Shown one piece after another: positions 50,482 through 57,631 of a stretch of 64,000 bases of DNA. The notes below the pieces were generated by a model, which had not been told where the DNA came from, made no database searches, and saw only the letters and a program-made list of their open reading frames with translations. The DNA comes from Bacteroidota bacterium (GTDB taxonomy: Bacteria > Bacteroidota > Bacteroidia > Chitinophagales > Chitinophagaceae): the NCBI GenBank assembly GCA_018267915.1, contig JAFDXN010000011.1, positions 38,838 to 102,837 of the forward strand, written 5' to 3'. Position numbers and translations under genes: made by a program. Positions within the stretch are counted from its first letter, which is position 1; every line of letters begins with the position of its first letter.

Positions 50482-51228
50482 ATGGCAAAGATATTTCCCC
50501 TGTCGGAGGGCGTTTTTACGGTTGGGCATGATAAGAAGTTTGTTCCATTTAATTTATCAAGCGATGAACTTACGGACCGGCCCACGGGCTCGCTACTGGT
50601 AGAAGTGCAGCCTTTTCTTGTAGATACGGGAAAAGACCTAATTGTATTCGATACAGGATTGGGCTTTACCAACAATGACGGCGTACTGCAGATACACGAC
50701 AACATAAAGCAAGCAGGCTATGATCCTGCCGATGTGACCAAGGTATTGCTATCGCACCTGCATAAAGATCATGCGGGCTGCCTTACTTATAAAAATGCGA
50801 ATGGCCTGGTGAAACCAACCTTTGCCCACGCGCATTATCATATCTACAGGCCTGAGGCCGAATTTGCACTGGAAACGGGCAAACCATCGTACCGCATCGA
50901 AGACATCGAACCGATACTGCATAGCGGACAAGTGGAATGGCTCGAGGGCGAGGAAGGCACGATAGACGGTTATATTCGCTTTATGCATTCCGGGGGGCAC
51001 TCCAAACAACATATCGTATTCCTGATAGACGATGGTACGGACAAAGTATTTTATGGTGGAGACGAAGCGCCGCAGCTAAAGCAAATGAAGATAAAATATG
51101 TGGCCAAGTACGATTACGACGGGAAGAAGGCCATGCAATTACGGCACGAATATGCAGAACAGGGACGGAAAGAAGGCTGGAAGTTCCTGTTTTATCACGA
51201 TGTAAAAACGCCTACTGCGGAATTGTAG
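50482..51228 (+). CDS. Metallo-beta-lactamase-fold hydrolase (lactonase-like)
   Basis: A 248-residue hydrolase. The metal motif is LLSHLHKDHAGCL; further ligands appear in MHSGGHSKQHIVFLI and YGGDEAPQLKQMKIKY, with a final His in FLFYHDVKTPTAEL. The group includes quorum-quenching N-acyl-homoserine lactonases and other lactonases, but the substrate cannot be deduced. It abuts the end of the convergent sensor gene with no base between, and its promoter lies in the rodA stop. Confidence 0.87.
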   Translation: MAKIFPLSEGVFTVGHDKKFVPFNLSSDELTDRPTGSLLVEVQPFLVDTGKDLIVFDTGLGFTNNDGVLQIHDNIKQAGYDPADVTKVLLSHLHKDHAGCLTYKNANGLVKPTFAHAHYHIYRPEAEFALETGKPSYRIEDIEPILHSGQVEWLEGEEGTIDGYIRFMHSGGHSKQHIVFLIDDGTDKVFYGGDEAPQLKQMKIKYVAKYDYDGKKAMQLRHEYAEQGRKEGWKFLFYHDVKTPTAEL

Positions 51229-51687
51229 TTAGCGGCCCCTCATACCTCCGCGGCGGTTACCTAGTTGCTGTAACAACATGAGTTTAAATTCACGCTCGGC
51301 CCTGTATAGCCCGGCCAGTTGGTCGGGGGAAAGCACCTTAAGCAGTTGATCTTTGTACCTGCGACGGAGATTGAGTTCCTGCTCCTGGTAATCGAGGTCG
51401 TCTTCTACATAGCGCATTGCCTGGCCGTCATCATGCGACAAATGACTACCATCCTTTGCATATTTCTTAAAGAAATTCTTGCGCAGGTCGCGCTTCTCGT
51501 CTTCGTAACGATTGTATATCGGCCAGAATCTTGCCGACTCATCAGGTTTCAGTTTCAGTGCGTCCGTTATATAGGCAACCTTTATGGCATGTATCCGCTC
51601 GAAACGGTGCTCCATATGATCGGGCTGCGCCACACAAATACCTGTGCAAAGGACAAGAAGTAAACAAATATTTAAGAGGTGTCTCAT
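51229..51687 (-). CDS. Exported sensor-type protein of the sigma/anti-sigma operon
   Basis: A 152-residue protein with a signal peptide (MRHLLNICLLLVLCTGICVA) and an all-helical mature part with many charged residues and LTxxQ-like features (LKLKPDESARFWPIYNRYED, LLKVLSPDQLAGLYRAEREF). This fits the Spy/CpxP-like 'periplasmic sensor' proteins that are the third gene in Bacteroidota ECF operons (often annotated 'sensor of ECF-type sigma factor'). It may bind a signal or unfolded protein in the periplasm and relay it to the anti-sigma factor encoded just upstream. Confidence 0.72.
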   Translation of the reverse strand: MRHLLNICLLLVLCTGICVAQPDHMEHRFERIHAIKVAYITDALKLKPDESARFWPIYNRYEDEKRDLRKNFFKKYAKDGSHLSHDDGQAMRYVEDDLDYQEQELNLRRRYKDQLLKVLSPDQLAGLYRAEREFKLMLLQQLGNRRGGMRGR

Positions 51688-51700
51688 ATGCGGCCGGTGA

Positions 51701-52351
51701 CTAATTTACCTGGGCTTTCCCTTCCCACCCGTTTTCGTTAAGATACTGGATGATCTCCTGCTCTTCAAGGTTATCCACGCTTTTTATCACCTTATCGTTA
51801 CCCAAGCTATTAAAAATTAGTTCGCTATCAAAATCATCCACGTTTTGAGCCACATAGTCATGTATAGCCCCTTCCGGCAAGGACCCAAGGGCTTTTTGAG
51901 GATCCACAGGCTTTTTATATAGCATTTTATATGAGCCAAGAGAAATACCCAATACCAGTGCCGCAGCCGCAGCCCAGCGAATAACCCGTTCCCATGGAAG
52001 CACAACGCCCCCAGTCTTAGCAGGCTCTTTCTTCACTGTTTTAACCACCTGTTCCGGAAGTGCCGCGAAATAACCGGCAGGCACCTGGTAAGGATATTCC
52101 CTGGGGAAGGATGCTGTAGCTTCGTCGGCCCTAATGGTAGCCATGATAGCCGCAGGCAGATCTTCAAAATAGCTGTCAGGCAGATCATATACCTGCACCT
52201 GCGGGGCTGCATTGCCAACGATTGAGAGAATATTTGTTGCAAAGCTTTCAAAATAACGATCCGGAACGGGAAATGGCATAACCCGAGGCGCCCCTGCCAA
52301 CGGGCTATGCATTTCCAACAACTCATCTAATATGTCATTCTTCACATCCAT
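51701..52351 (-). CDS. Probable anti-sigma factor, membrane-anchored
   Basis: A 216-residue protein with one membrane segment (about 124-140, RWAAAAALVLGISLGSYKM). Its cytoplasmic part has three copies of a short motif: VPDRYFESFATNI (from residue 29), LPDSYFEDLPAAIM (57) and VPAGYFAALPEQVV (90). The periplasmic tail ends in an acidic helix. It lies between the ECF sigma gene and the exported sensor gene, 33 bp after the sigma stop, so it is almost certainly the anti-sigma factor that holds the sigma protein at the membrane. The repeats may be the sigma-contact points, by inference. Confidence 0.72.
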   Translation of the reverse strand: MDVKNDILDELLEMHSPLAGAPRVMPFPVPDRYFESFATNILSIVGNAAPQVQVYDLPDSYFEDLPAAIMATIRADEATASFPREYPYQVPAGYFAALPEQVVKTVKKEPAKTGGVVLPWERVIRWAAAAALVLGISLGSYKMLYKKPVDPQKALGSLPEGAIHDYVAQNVDDFDSELIFNSLGNDKVIKSVDNLEEQEIIQYLNENGWEGKAQVN

Positions 52352-52384
52352 CTCGGTTATAAGACGTAATTTTTTGTTTTTAGT

Positions 52385-52945
52385 TTAATGGTTTTTCAGG
52401 TAGTCCTCCACTTTTTTAACAGCATGGTGGTAAGATGCCTTGAGCGCGCCCACAGAGGTATCCAGCACATCCGACATCTCTTCGTAAGGCATCTCATCGT
52501 AGTAGCGCAGGCTGAAGACAGCCTTTTGCTTTTCGGGGAGCCGTGCCATGGCTTGCTGTAGTTTCCATTCTGCTTTGTTGGCATCGAAACCCTTTTGGGC
52601 TGCTATTTTATCAGCAAAAAAAGCTTCGTTGTCACTTAAGGATACCGTACTTCTGCGTTTTTCGCGCTCTATCCAGGTGAGGGTCTCATTAGTGGCTATA
52701 CGGTATAGCCAGGTGTAGAGGTTGGATTCCTGCCGGAAATCGGCAAGATTTCTCCACACTTTAATGAATACATTTTGCAATATATCATTGCTATCCTCAT
52801 GCTCCACCACCATGCGGCGGATATGCCAATAAATACGCTCCTGGTATTTGCGTACCAGTTGCGTAAAAGCCTTTTCCTTAGTGCTTTCTTCCTTAAAAGA
52901 AGCGACCAGGGAATGATCGTCCTGTACTATGGCTTCGTCCGGCAT
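52385..52945 (-). CDS. ECF-family RNA polymerase sigma factor
   Basis: A 186-residue alternative sigma factor. Region 2 has LVRKYQERIYWHIRRMVVEH, then EDSNDILQNVFIKVWRNL and TWLYRIATNETLTWI; region 4 has LPEKQKAVFSLRYYDEMPYE, then EMSDVLDTSVGALKASYHHA with the helix-turn-helix. First gene of a three-gene unit with the anti-sigma and sensor genes, so it likely controls an envelope-stress response and its own operon. No TAnnTTTG was seen within 60 bp upstream, consistent with autoregulation from a different promoter. Confidence 0.93.
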   Translation of the reverse strand: MPDEAIVQDDHSLVASFKEESTKEKAFTQLVRKYQERIYWHIRRMVVEHEDSNDILQNVFIKVWRNLADFRQESNLYTWLYRIATNETLTWIEREKRRSTVSLSDNEAFFADKIAAQKGFDANKAEWKLQQAMARLPEKQKAVFSLRYYDEMPYEEMSDVLDTSVGALKASYHHAVKKVEDYLKNH

Positions 52946-53009
52946 AAAATGCTCTCAATAAAGACTTATTTAAGATAGCGAAGTTTAAGCGGACGGAAAA
53001 ATGTTTTGC

Positions 53010-53017
53010 TAGCTTTG
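53010..53017 (+). promoter_or_regulatory. -7 box TAGCTTTG 7 nt from the fmt start
   Basis: Exact TAnnTTTG match ending 7 nt before the ATG at 53025. The -33 position holds TTTA with a 22-nt gap. Suggests a leaderless or near-leaderless fmt transcript. Confidence 0.6.
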
Positions 53018-53024
53018 CAGGCTC

Positions 53025-53957
53025 ATGAAAAAAGCGGAAGAGCTCAGGATCGTATTTTTCGGCACGCCCGGTTTTGCGGTAGCCTCTTTAAAGGCGTTGG
53101 TGGAGGCAGGGATGAATGTGGTGGCGGTGGTCACAGCCCCCGATAAGCCGGCTGGCCGGGGTATGCAGTTACGAGCATCGGAAGTGAAAGAATATGCAGT
53201 AGCACAGGGCTTAACTGTGTTGCAGCCGGAAAAGTTAAAGAACCCACAATTTTTGGAAGAGTTGGCCTCATATAAGGCCGACCTGCAGGTAGTCGTAGCC
53301 TTCCGCATGTTGCCCGAGGCCGTGTGGAATATGCCACCGATGGGTACTATTAATGTGCATGCATCGCTGCTGCCTCAATACCGTGGTGCGGCGCCCATCA
53401 ACTGGGCTATCATCAACGGAGAAACAGAGACGGGCGTTACCACCTTCAAGCTCAAACATGAAATCGATACCGGCAACATATTGTTACAAGAGCGCGTTGC
53501 TATACTACCCGAAGATAATATTGGTAGCCTCTACGAAAAACTGATGATAGCCGGCGGCCAGTTGCTCGTGAAGACAGTAAAAGGCCTTGCTGAAGGAACG
53601 ATACAGGAAATGCAGCAGGACAATATTCCTGCATATTCGTTAAAGCATGCCCCCAAGATATTTAAGGAGCATACGCACATCGACTGTAATAAATCCGCGC
53701 GCGAAATACATAACCTGGTAAGAGGACTATCGCCAATACCTGCAGCATATACGGAACTAGGCGATAAGACAGCCAAGATATTTAAAACGCACTATACAAA
53801 CGAGCAGCCCAATATTGCCCCTGGCACTTATGATACTGATTCAAAAACATACCTGCGCTTTGCAGCGATCGATGGCTGGCTCTACATAGATGAGCTGCAG
53901 CAGGAAGGTAAAAAGCGGATGGATATCGTCGCCTTTTTAAGAGGCTTTAGAGGATAG
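53025..53957 (+). CDS. fmt: Methionyl-tRNA formyltransferase
   Basis: A 310-residue enzyme that adds a formyl group to initiator Met-tRNA. Motifs: RIVFFGTPGFAVASLKALVE, VVTAPDKPAGRGMQLRASEV and the catalytic block INVHASLLPQYRGAAPINWA (with Asn, His and the SLLP loop), followed by VTTFKLKHEIDTGNILLQ. C-terminal domain ends HTHIDCNKSAREIHNLVRGL, then SPIPAAYTEL. Its 3' end overlaps the convergent aroQ by 21 bp. Start at 53025 directly after the promoter box; the first residues KKAEEL are a short extension over E. coli Fmt. Confidence 0.95.
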   Translation: MKKAEELRIVFFGTPGFAVASLKALVEAGMNVVAVVTAPDKPAGRGMQLRASEVKEYAVAQGLTVLQPEKLKNPQFLEELASYKADLQVVVAFRMLPEAVWNMPPMGTINVHASLLPQYRGAAPINWAIINGETETGVTTFKLKHEIDTGNILLQERVAILPEDNIGSLYEKLMIAGGQLLVKTVKGLAEGTIQEMQQDNIPAYSLKHAPKIFKEHTHIDCNKSAREIHNLVRGLSPIPAAYTELGDKTAKIFKTHYTNEQPNIAPGTYDTDSKTYLRFAAIDGWLYIDELQQEGKKRMDIVAFLRGFRG

Positions 53958-54377
53958 GTTTTCAATAAAATATTCAATAGCCAGGTCGTAGCCTTTTAAT
54001 CCCAGGCCTGTGATACAGCCTACACATTTTGCTGCGGTATAGGAGCGCTTGCGAAACTCTTCCCTCGCGTAAATATTGGATATATGCACCTCAACGGTGG
54101 GTATCTGTATGGCAGCTATGGCATCAGCAATTGCAATGCTGGTGTGTGTATAAGCGCCACCGTTTATGATAATACCATCTGTGTTCATCCGACAGCTGTG
54201 CAGGTAATTAATGAGCTCTCCTTCTACATTACTCTGGTAACTGTCGAGTACAATGTTGGGGTACTTCTGCTTTAACTCATTGATATAGGTATCCAGGGAT
54301 TGCAGGCCATAGATATCTATCTCCCGCGTACCTATGAGATTGAGATTGGGGCCATTGACTATCGTGAGGTGGAGCAT
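53937..54377 (-). CDS. aroQ: 3-dehydroquinate dehydratase, type II
   Basis: A 146-residue enzyme of the shikimate pathway that dehydrates 3-dehydroquinate. It starts MLHLTIVNGPNLNLIGTREI with the family loop, has the catalytic Tyr in DIYG, INGGAYTHTSIAIADAI (usually NPGAYTHTS; here Pro is Gly), PTVEVHISNIYAREEFRKRS with the catalytic His, and GCITGLGLKGYDLAIEY. The start codon is directly preceded by TATCTTGCAGCC on its own strand, so there is no room for a leader. Shares the divergent region with xerD. Confidence 0.95.
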   Translation of the reverse strand: MLHLTIVNGPNLNLIGTREIDIYGLQSLDTYINELKQKYPNIVLDSYQSNVEGELINYLHSCRMNTDGIIINGGAYTHTSIAIADAIAAIQIPTVEVHISNIYAREEFRKRSYTAAKCVGCITGLGLKGYDLAIEYFIENLSSKAS

Positions 54378-54437
54378 GGCTGCAAGATAGTAAGGGATAT
54401 TGAAGTCGTGAAATCACTTCTTATGTATCTTGCAGCC
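54378..54437. promoter_or_regulatory. Perfect 12-bp inverted repeat at the aroQ/xerD divergent start
   Basis: GGCTGCAAGATA (54378-54389) and TATCTTGCAGCC (54426-54437) are exact reverse complements, 36 nt apart. On the minus strand TATCTTGCAGCC runs straight into the aroQ ATG; on the plus strand it ends one base before the xerD GTG at 54439. The words resemble TATCTTTGCA -7 boxes lacking one T, so they are probably mirror promoters that also define both starts. Confidence 0.65.
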
Positions 54438-54438
54438 T

Positions 54439-55344
54439 GTGTGGGAGCCATACCTGAAAGGATTTAAAGCCTATATGCAACTCGAACGCTCGCTGTCGGA
54501 AAATACAGTAGAGGCCTACCTGCATGATGTGGCTATGCTGGAAGACTTCATCCGTTCAGAAAAAAACGGTATCGGCATCACCAATATCGAGCTGCAGCAC
54601 CTGCAGGCTTTCGTGGCACACGTTAATGAATTGGAATTATCAGCAGGCACACAGGCAAGGGTACTCAGCGGTATCAAATCATTCTTTCACTACCTTTTGT
54701 TGGAGGAGATCATCAAGAGAGACCCTACAGAATTACTGGAAGCCCCAAAGCTGAAACGTGCGTTACCCTCCGTGCTAAGCGTGGAAGAGATCAATCAACT
54801 ATTCGAAGCCATAGACCACAGCACGCCTGAAGGCCAGCGCAACCGCGCCATGCTGGAGACCATGTATAGCTGCGGGCTGCGCGTGAGCGAACTCATTAGC
54901 CTCGCCATATCCAACCTGCATCTTGAGGTGGGTTTTCTGCGGATAGTGGGTAAGGGCAATAAAGAACGGCTGGTGCCCATAGGCAGCACTGCCGTGACAC
55001 AAATAAAACTCTACAAGGACCACGTGCGCAGCCATCTGCCTAAGATCAAAGCCGGGCAGGAGGACATTCTCTTCCTCAACAGGCGCGGTTCGGGGCTTTC
55101 GCGAGTGATGGTATTTATGATACTGAAAGACCTTACTGAAAAATGCGGCTTTAAGAAAAATGTGCATCCGCACACACTGAGGCATTCGTTTGCCACACAC
55201 CTGGTAGAAGCAGGCGCCGACCTGCGCGCAGTGCAGGAGATGATGGGACACAAAAGCATTACGACTACAGAGATATATACGCATCTCGACAGGGCTTATT
55301 TGCGCAAGACGCTGGAGAAATATCACCCACGCTTCGGCAGATAA
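54439..55344 (+). CDS. xerD: Tyrosine recombinase XerD-type
   Basis: A 301-residue site-specific recombinase for resolving chromosome dimers. The N-terminal SAM-like core-binding domain is at about 1-95 (LERSLSENTVEAYLHDVAML), the catalytic domain follows with Arg in YSCGLRVSELISL, Lys in IVGKGNKERLVP, HxxR in HTLRHSFATHLVEAGAD, His in MMGHKSITTTEIYTH and the nucleophile Tyr in EIYTHLDRAYLRK (Tyr of IYTH). No phage or integron genes surround it. The start is taken as GTG 54439 because the promoter-like repeat ends one base earlier; a TTG at 54430 is the alternative. Confidence 0.93.
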   Translation: MWEPYLKGFKAYMQLERSLSENTVEAYLHDVAMLEDFIRSEKNGIGITNIELQHLQAFVAHVNELELSAGTQARVLSGIKSFFHYLLLEEIIKRDPTELLEAPKLKRALPSVLSVEEINQLFEAIDHSTPEGQRNRAMLETMYSCGLRVSELISLAISNLHLEVGFLRIVGKGNKERLVPIGSTAVTQIKLYKDHVRSHLPKIKAGQEDILFLNRRGSGLSRVMVFMILKDLTEKCGFKKNVHPHTLRHSFATHLVEAGADLRAVQEMMGHKSITTTEIYTHLDRAYLRKTLEKYHPRFGR

Positions 55345-55371
55345 AATAACAATTACATAACCTCTTATTCA

Positions 55372-55379
55372 TACCTTTG
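55372..55379 (+). promoter_or_regulatory. -7 box TACCTTTG for the type B T9SS protein
   Basis: Exact TAnnTTTG match followed by CAGCC, 27 nt before the ATG at 55407. No -33 match seen. Confidence 0.55.
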
Positions 55380-55406
55380 CAGCCGCAAAAATTGCGTGTT
55401 GAACCA

Positions 55407-57599
55407 ATGACGAGCCGGGCCTGCAAAAGATATCTTTTACTCTCCACAATCATCTGCTTTCTTATCCAGAACAGGTTAGCGGCCCAGGTATCGGTCACAT
55501 CGGGTCATACTGCTCAGCAACTGGCGCAAAAACTGGGTGGTCCGGGTGTACAGATCATGAATCCGACACTTAACTGCGCCTCTGTTGCCAACGGCATATT
55601 TACTGTCACAAGCAGCAACCTGGGGCTGGACAGCGGCATTGTGCTCACATCCGGCAAGGCATCGTCGACCAATGGAATTGGAGTAAATGGCAACGAAGGC
55701 GCGCTGGCAAGTACTAACAATCAGACACCCGGCGATGCACAACTGTCCACACTTGCCGGTTCCGGTACGCACGATGCCTGCATTCTTGAATTTGATTTCA
55801 TTCCGAAGGGTGACAGCATCAAATTCAATTATGTCTTCAGTTCGGAAGAGTATGTTAACTCAACCTGCGGGCCATACAATGATGTTTTTGCCTTTTTTAT
55901 TTCCGGCCCCAATATAGCCGGGCAACAAAACATGGCCCTGGTGCCGGGTACTAATATTCCTGTTACCATCAACAGCATCAACAGCGGTATTCCCGGTCCT
56001 AATGGGGATATTGCCAACTGCCTTGCAATGGGCCCGGGCTCACCATTTACTCAATACTACGTGAACAATGCCGGAGGGACTACTATTACGCACAATGGAT
56101 TTACCAAAGTGCTACAGGCTATACATGCAGTAACTCCCTGCAATACCTATCACCTTAAAATGGCGATAGCCGATGCGGGCAATGCACTGTACGACTCAGG
56201 AGTATTCCTGGAGGCCGGCAGTCTTAAAGCCAATATACCTGCTATCAGCGCGATGAGCACTGCTACCACAACGGTAGCAGATACACCCTTCTTTGTAAAA
56301 GGTTGCTCCACAGGCGGCTTTATTATCTCACGTCCGCTGGCAACAGCGGCACCGCAAACCATCCACTATGATATCGGCGGAACGGCAGTGAATGGAACAG
56401 ATTATGCGACCATTGCCGATAGCATTGTTATTCCCGCAAATGCCGCATCTCAGCAGCTCAATATTACCGCATTGGCTACTCCGCCTTCCGGCCCTAAGAG
56501 CATCACGCTTTTTATCAAGTCCCCCTTTGCATGCAACGTGGCCAACCAGGTGGTGGACAGCGCGACATTGCTGATCTACGATTCCATACACGCACGGATC
56601 ATAACATCCGACACAACCATCTGTGAGCACGAAGTGCTGCCCCTCGTGGTAGATGCCCTGGGACCATACTCTTACGTATGGTCGCCCGACAGTAGCCTGA
56701 GCAACGGTAATGCACAAAACCCGCTCGCGATGCCAACCCGGACCACTACTTATACAATGACGGCATACTGGCAAGGCTCGGGCTGTAGCCCAGTGGTAGA
56801 CACAGTACGGGTCAATGTCCTACCGGTACCCGCTATCGACGCAGGCAATACCATTTACGTCTGCCCTTCAGGAGATATACATTTGAAGGTGTCGGTCGAC
56901 CCGTTTGATCCTGCTTATTCCTACGCATGGTCCGGGCCGGATAGTTTTAGCGCCGCCATCCAAAATCCCGTTATCCATAACGCTACCACGGCAAATTCGG
57001 GCACCTATATCGTTGCTGTCGGCGTTAATAACGGCTGCCCCGCACAGCGTGATTCGGTAGAAGTTCAGATCGTTCCGCCACCTCCACCGCCACAACTTCC
57101 GTCGGGCTTCTTTCTTTGCCGGGCCACTGTTTTAGATCACCGCGGCGACCTGGGTTCCGACCTGATGTGGCACACCGGTGCTACCGACACAACTTCCTAC
57201 CCGTATATACCGCTCGACGACAATACACCTGAAGGGTACTACACATTCTATGTATCCTATAGTAATCTTGGCTGTGAAGGCCCAAGGGTAAAAGAGCATG
57301 TGTCGATAAGAAAGTGTTGCGAAGACAATATCTTTATTCCCGATGCATTCACGCCCAATGGCGACGGCAAAAATGATGTGTTCCGCATATCAAAGGGAGA
57401 TGACCATACGATAACCGAACTACGCATTTTCGACCGCTGGGGCGAAATGGTATTCCAGAGCTATAATACCAATGCACCCTGGGACGGCACTTATAAAGGC
57501 CAGCCGCTGGAACCGGGCGCCTACTATTATTATATGACCATACACTGCCGCATCGGTACCGACCTTTACAAGAAGGGTTCTATCATGCTTATCCGTTAG
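55407..57599 (+). CDS. Choice-of-anchor L domain protein with T9SS type B tail
   Basis: A 730-residue secreted protein. The signal peptide is MTSRACKRYLLLSTIICFLI ending at LAAQ. Residues about 27-270 form a 'choice-of-anchor L' domain (TAQQLAQKLGGPGVQIMNPT, GDSIKFNYVFSSEEYVN). A Calx-beta/PKD-like middle follows, with DTTICEHEVLPLVV and IDAGNTIYVCPSGDI. The C-terminus FIPDAFTPNGDGKNDVFRIS, DRWGEMVFQSYN, PWDGTYKGQPLEPGAYYYY is a CHU_C/T9SS type B domain, the type found in gliding-motility adhesins and usually anchored by PorP/SprF-like partners, which are not in the window. Start set at ATG 55407, where the signal peptide begins. Confidence 0.87.
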   Translation: MTSRACKRYLLLSTIICFLIQNRLAAQVSVTSGHTAQQLAQKLGGPGVQIMNPTLNCASVANGIFTVTSSNLGLDSGIVLTSGKASSTNGIGVNGNEGALASTNNQTPGDAQLSTLAGSGTHDACILEFDFIPKGDSIKFNYVFSSEEYVNSTCGPYNDVFAFFISGPNIAGQQNMALVPGTNIPVTINSINSGIPGPNGDIANCLAMGPGSPFTQYYVNNAGGTTITHNGFTKVLQAIHAVTPCNTYHLKMAIADAGNALYDSGVFLEAGSLKANIPAISAMSTATTTVADTPFFVKGCSTGGFIISRPLATAAPQTIHYDIGGTAVNGTDYATIADSIVIPANAASQQLNITALATPPSGPKSITLFIKSPFACNVANQVVDSATLLIYDSIHARIITSDTTICEHEVLPLVVDALGPYSYVWSPDSSLSNGNAQNPLAMPTRTTTYTMTAYWQGSGCSPVVDTVRVNVLPVPAIDAGNTIYVCPSGDIHLKVSVDPFDPAYSYAWSGPDSFSAAIQNPVIHNATTANSGTYIVAVGVNNGCPAQRDSVEVQIVPPPPPPQLPSGFFLCRATVLDHRGDLGSDLMWHTGATDTTSYPYIPLDDNTPEGYYTFYVSYSNLGCEGPRVKEHVSIRKCCEDNIFIPDAFTPNGDGKNDVFRISKGDDHTITELRIFDRWGEMVFQSYNTNAPWDGTYKGQPLEPGAYYYYMTIHCRIGTDLYKKGSIMLIR

Positions 57600-57619
57600 C
57601 GGCTCTGCCTTTTAGCGCT

Positions 57620-57627
57620 TATCTTTG
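57620..57627 (+). promoter_or_regulatory. -7 box TATCTTTG 4 nt from the purB start
   Basis: Exact TAnnTTTG match ending only 4 nt before the ATG at 57632. If the start site is about five to seven bases after the box, the mRNA starts at or inside the initiation codon, so it would be leaderless. No -33 match seen. Confidence 0.6.
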
Positions 57628-57631
57628 CGCC

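Noticed and set aside
54439..55344. Tyrosine recombinase as sign of a mobile element
   Set aside because: It has XerD length and motifs and is surrounded by housekeeping genes; no att sites, tRNA target or phage genes are near.
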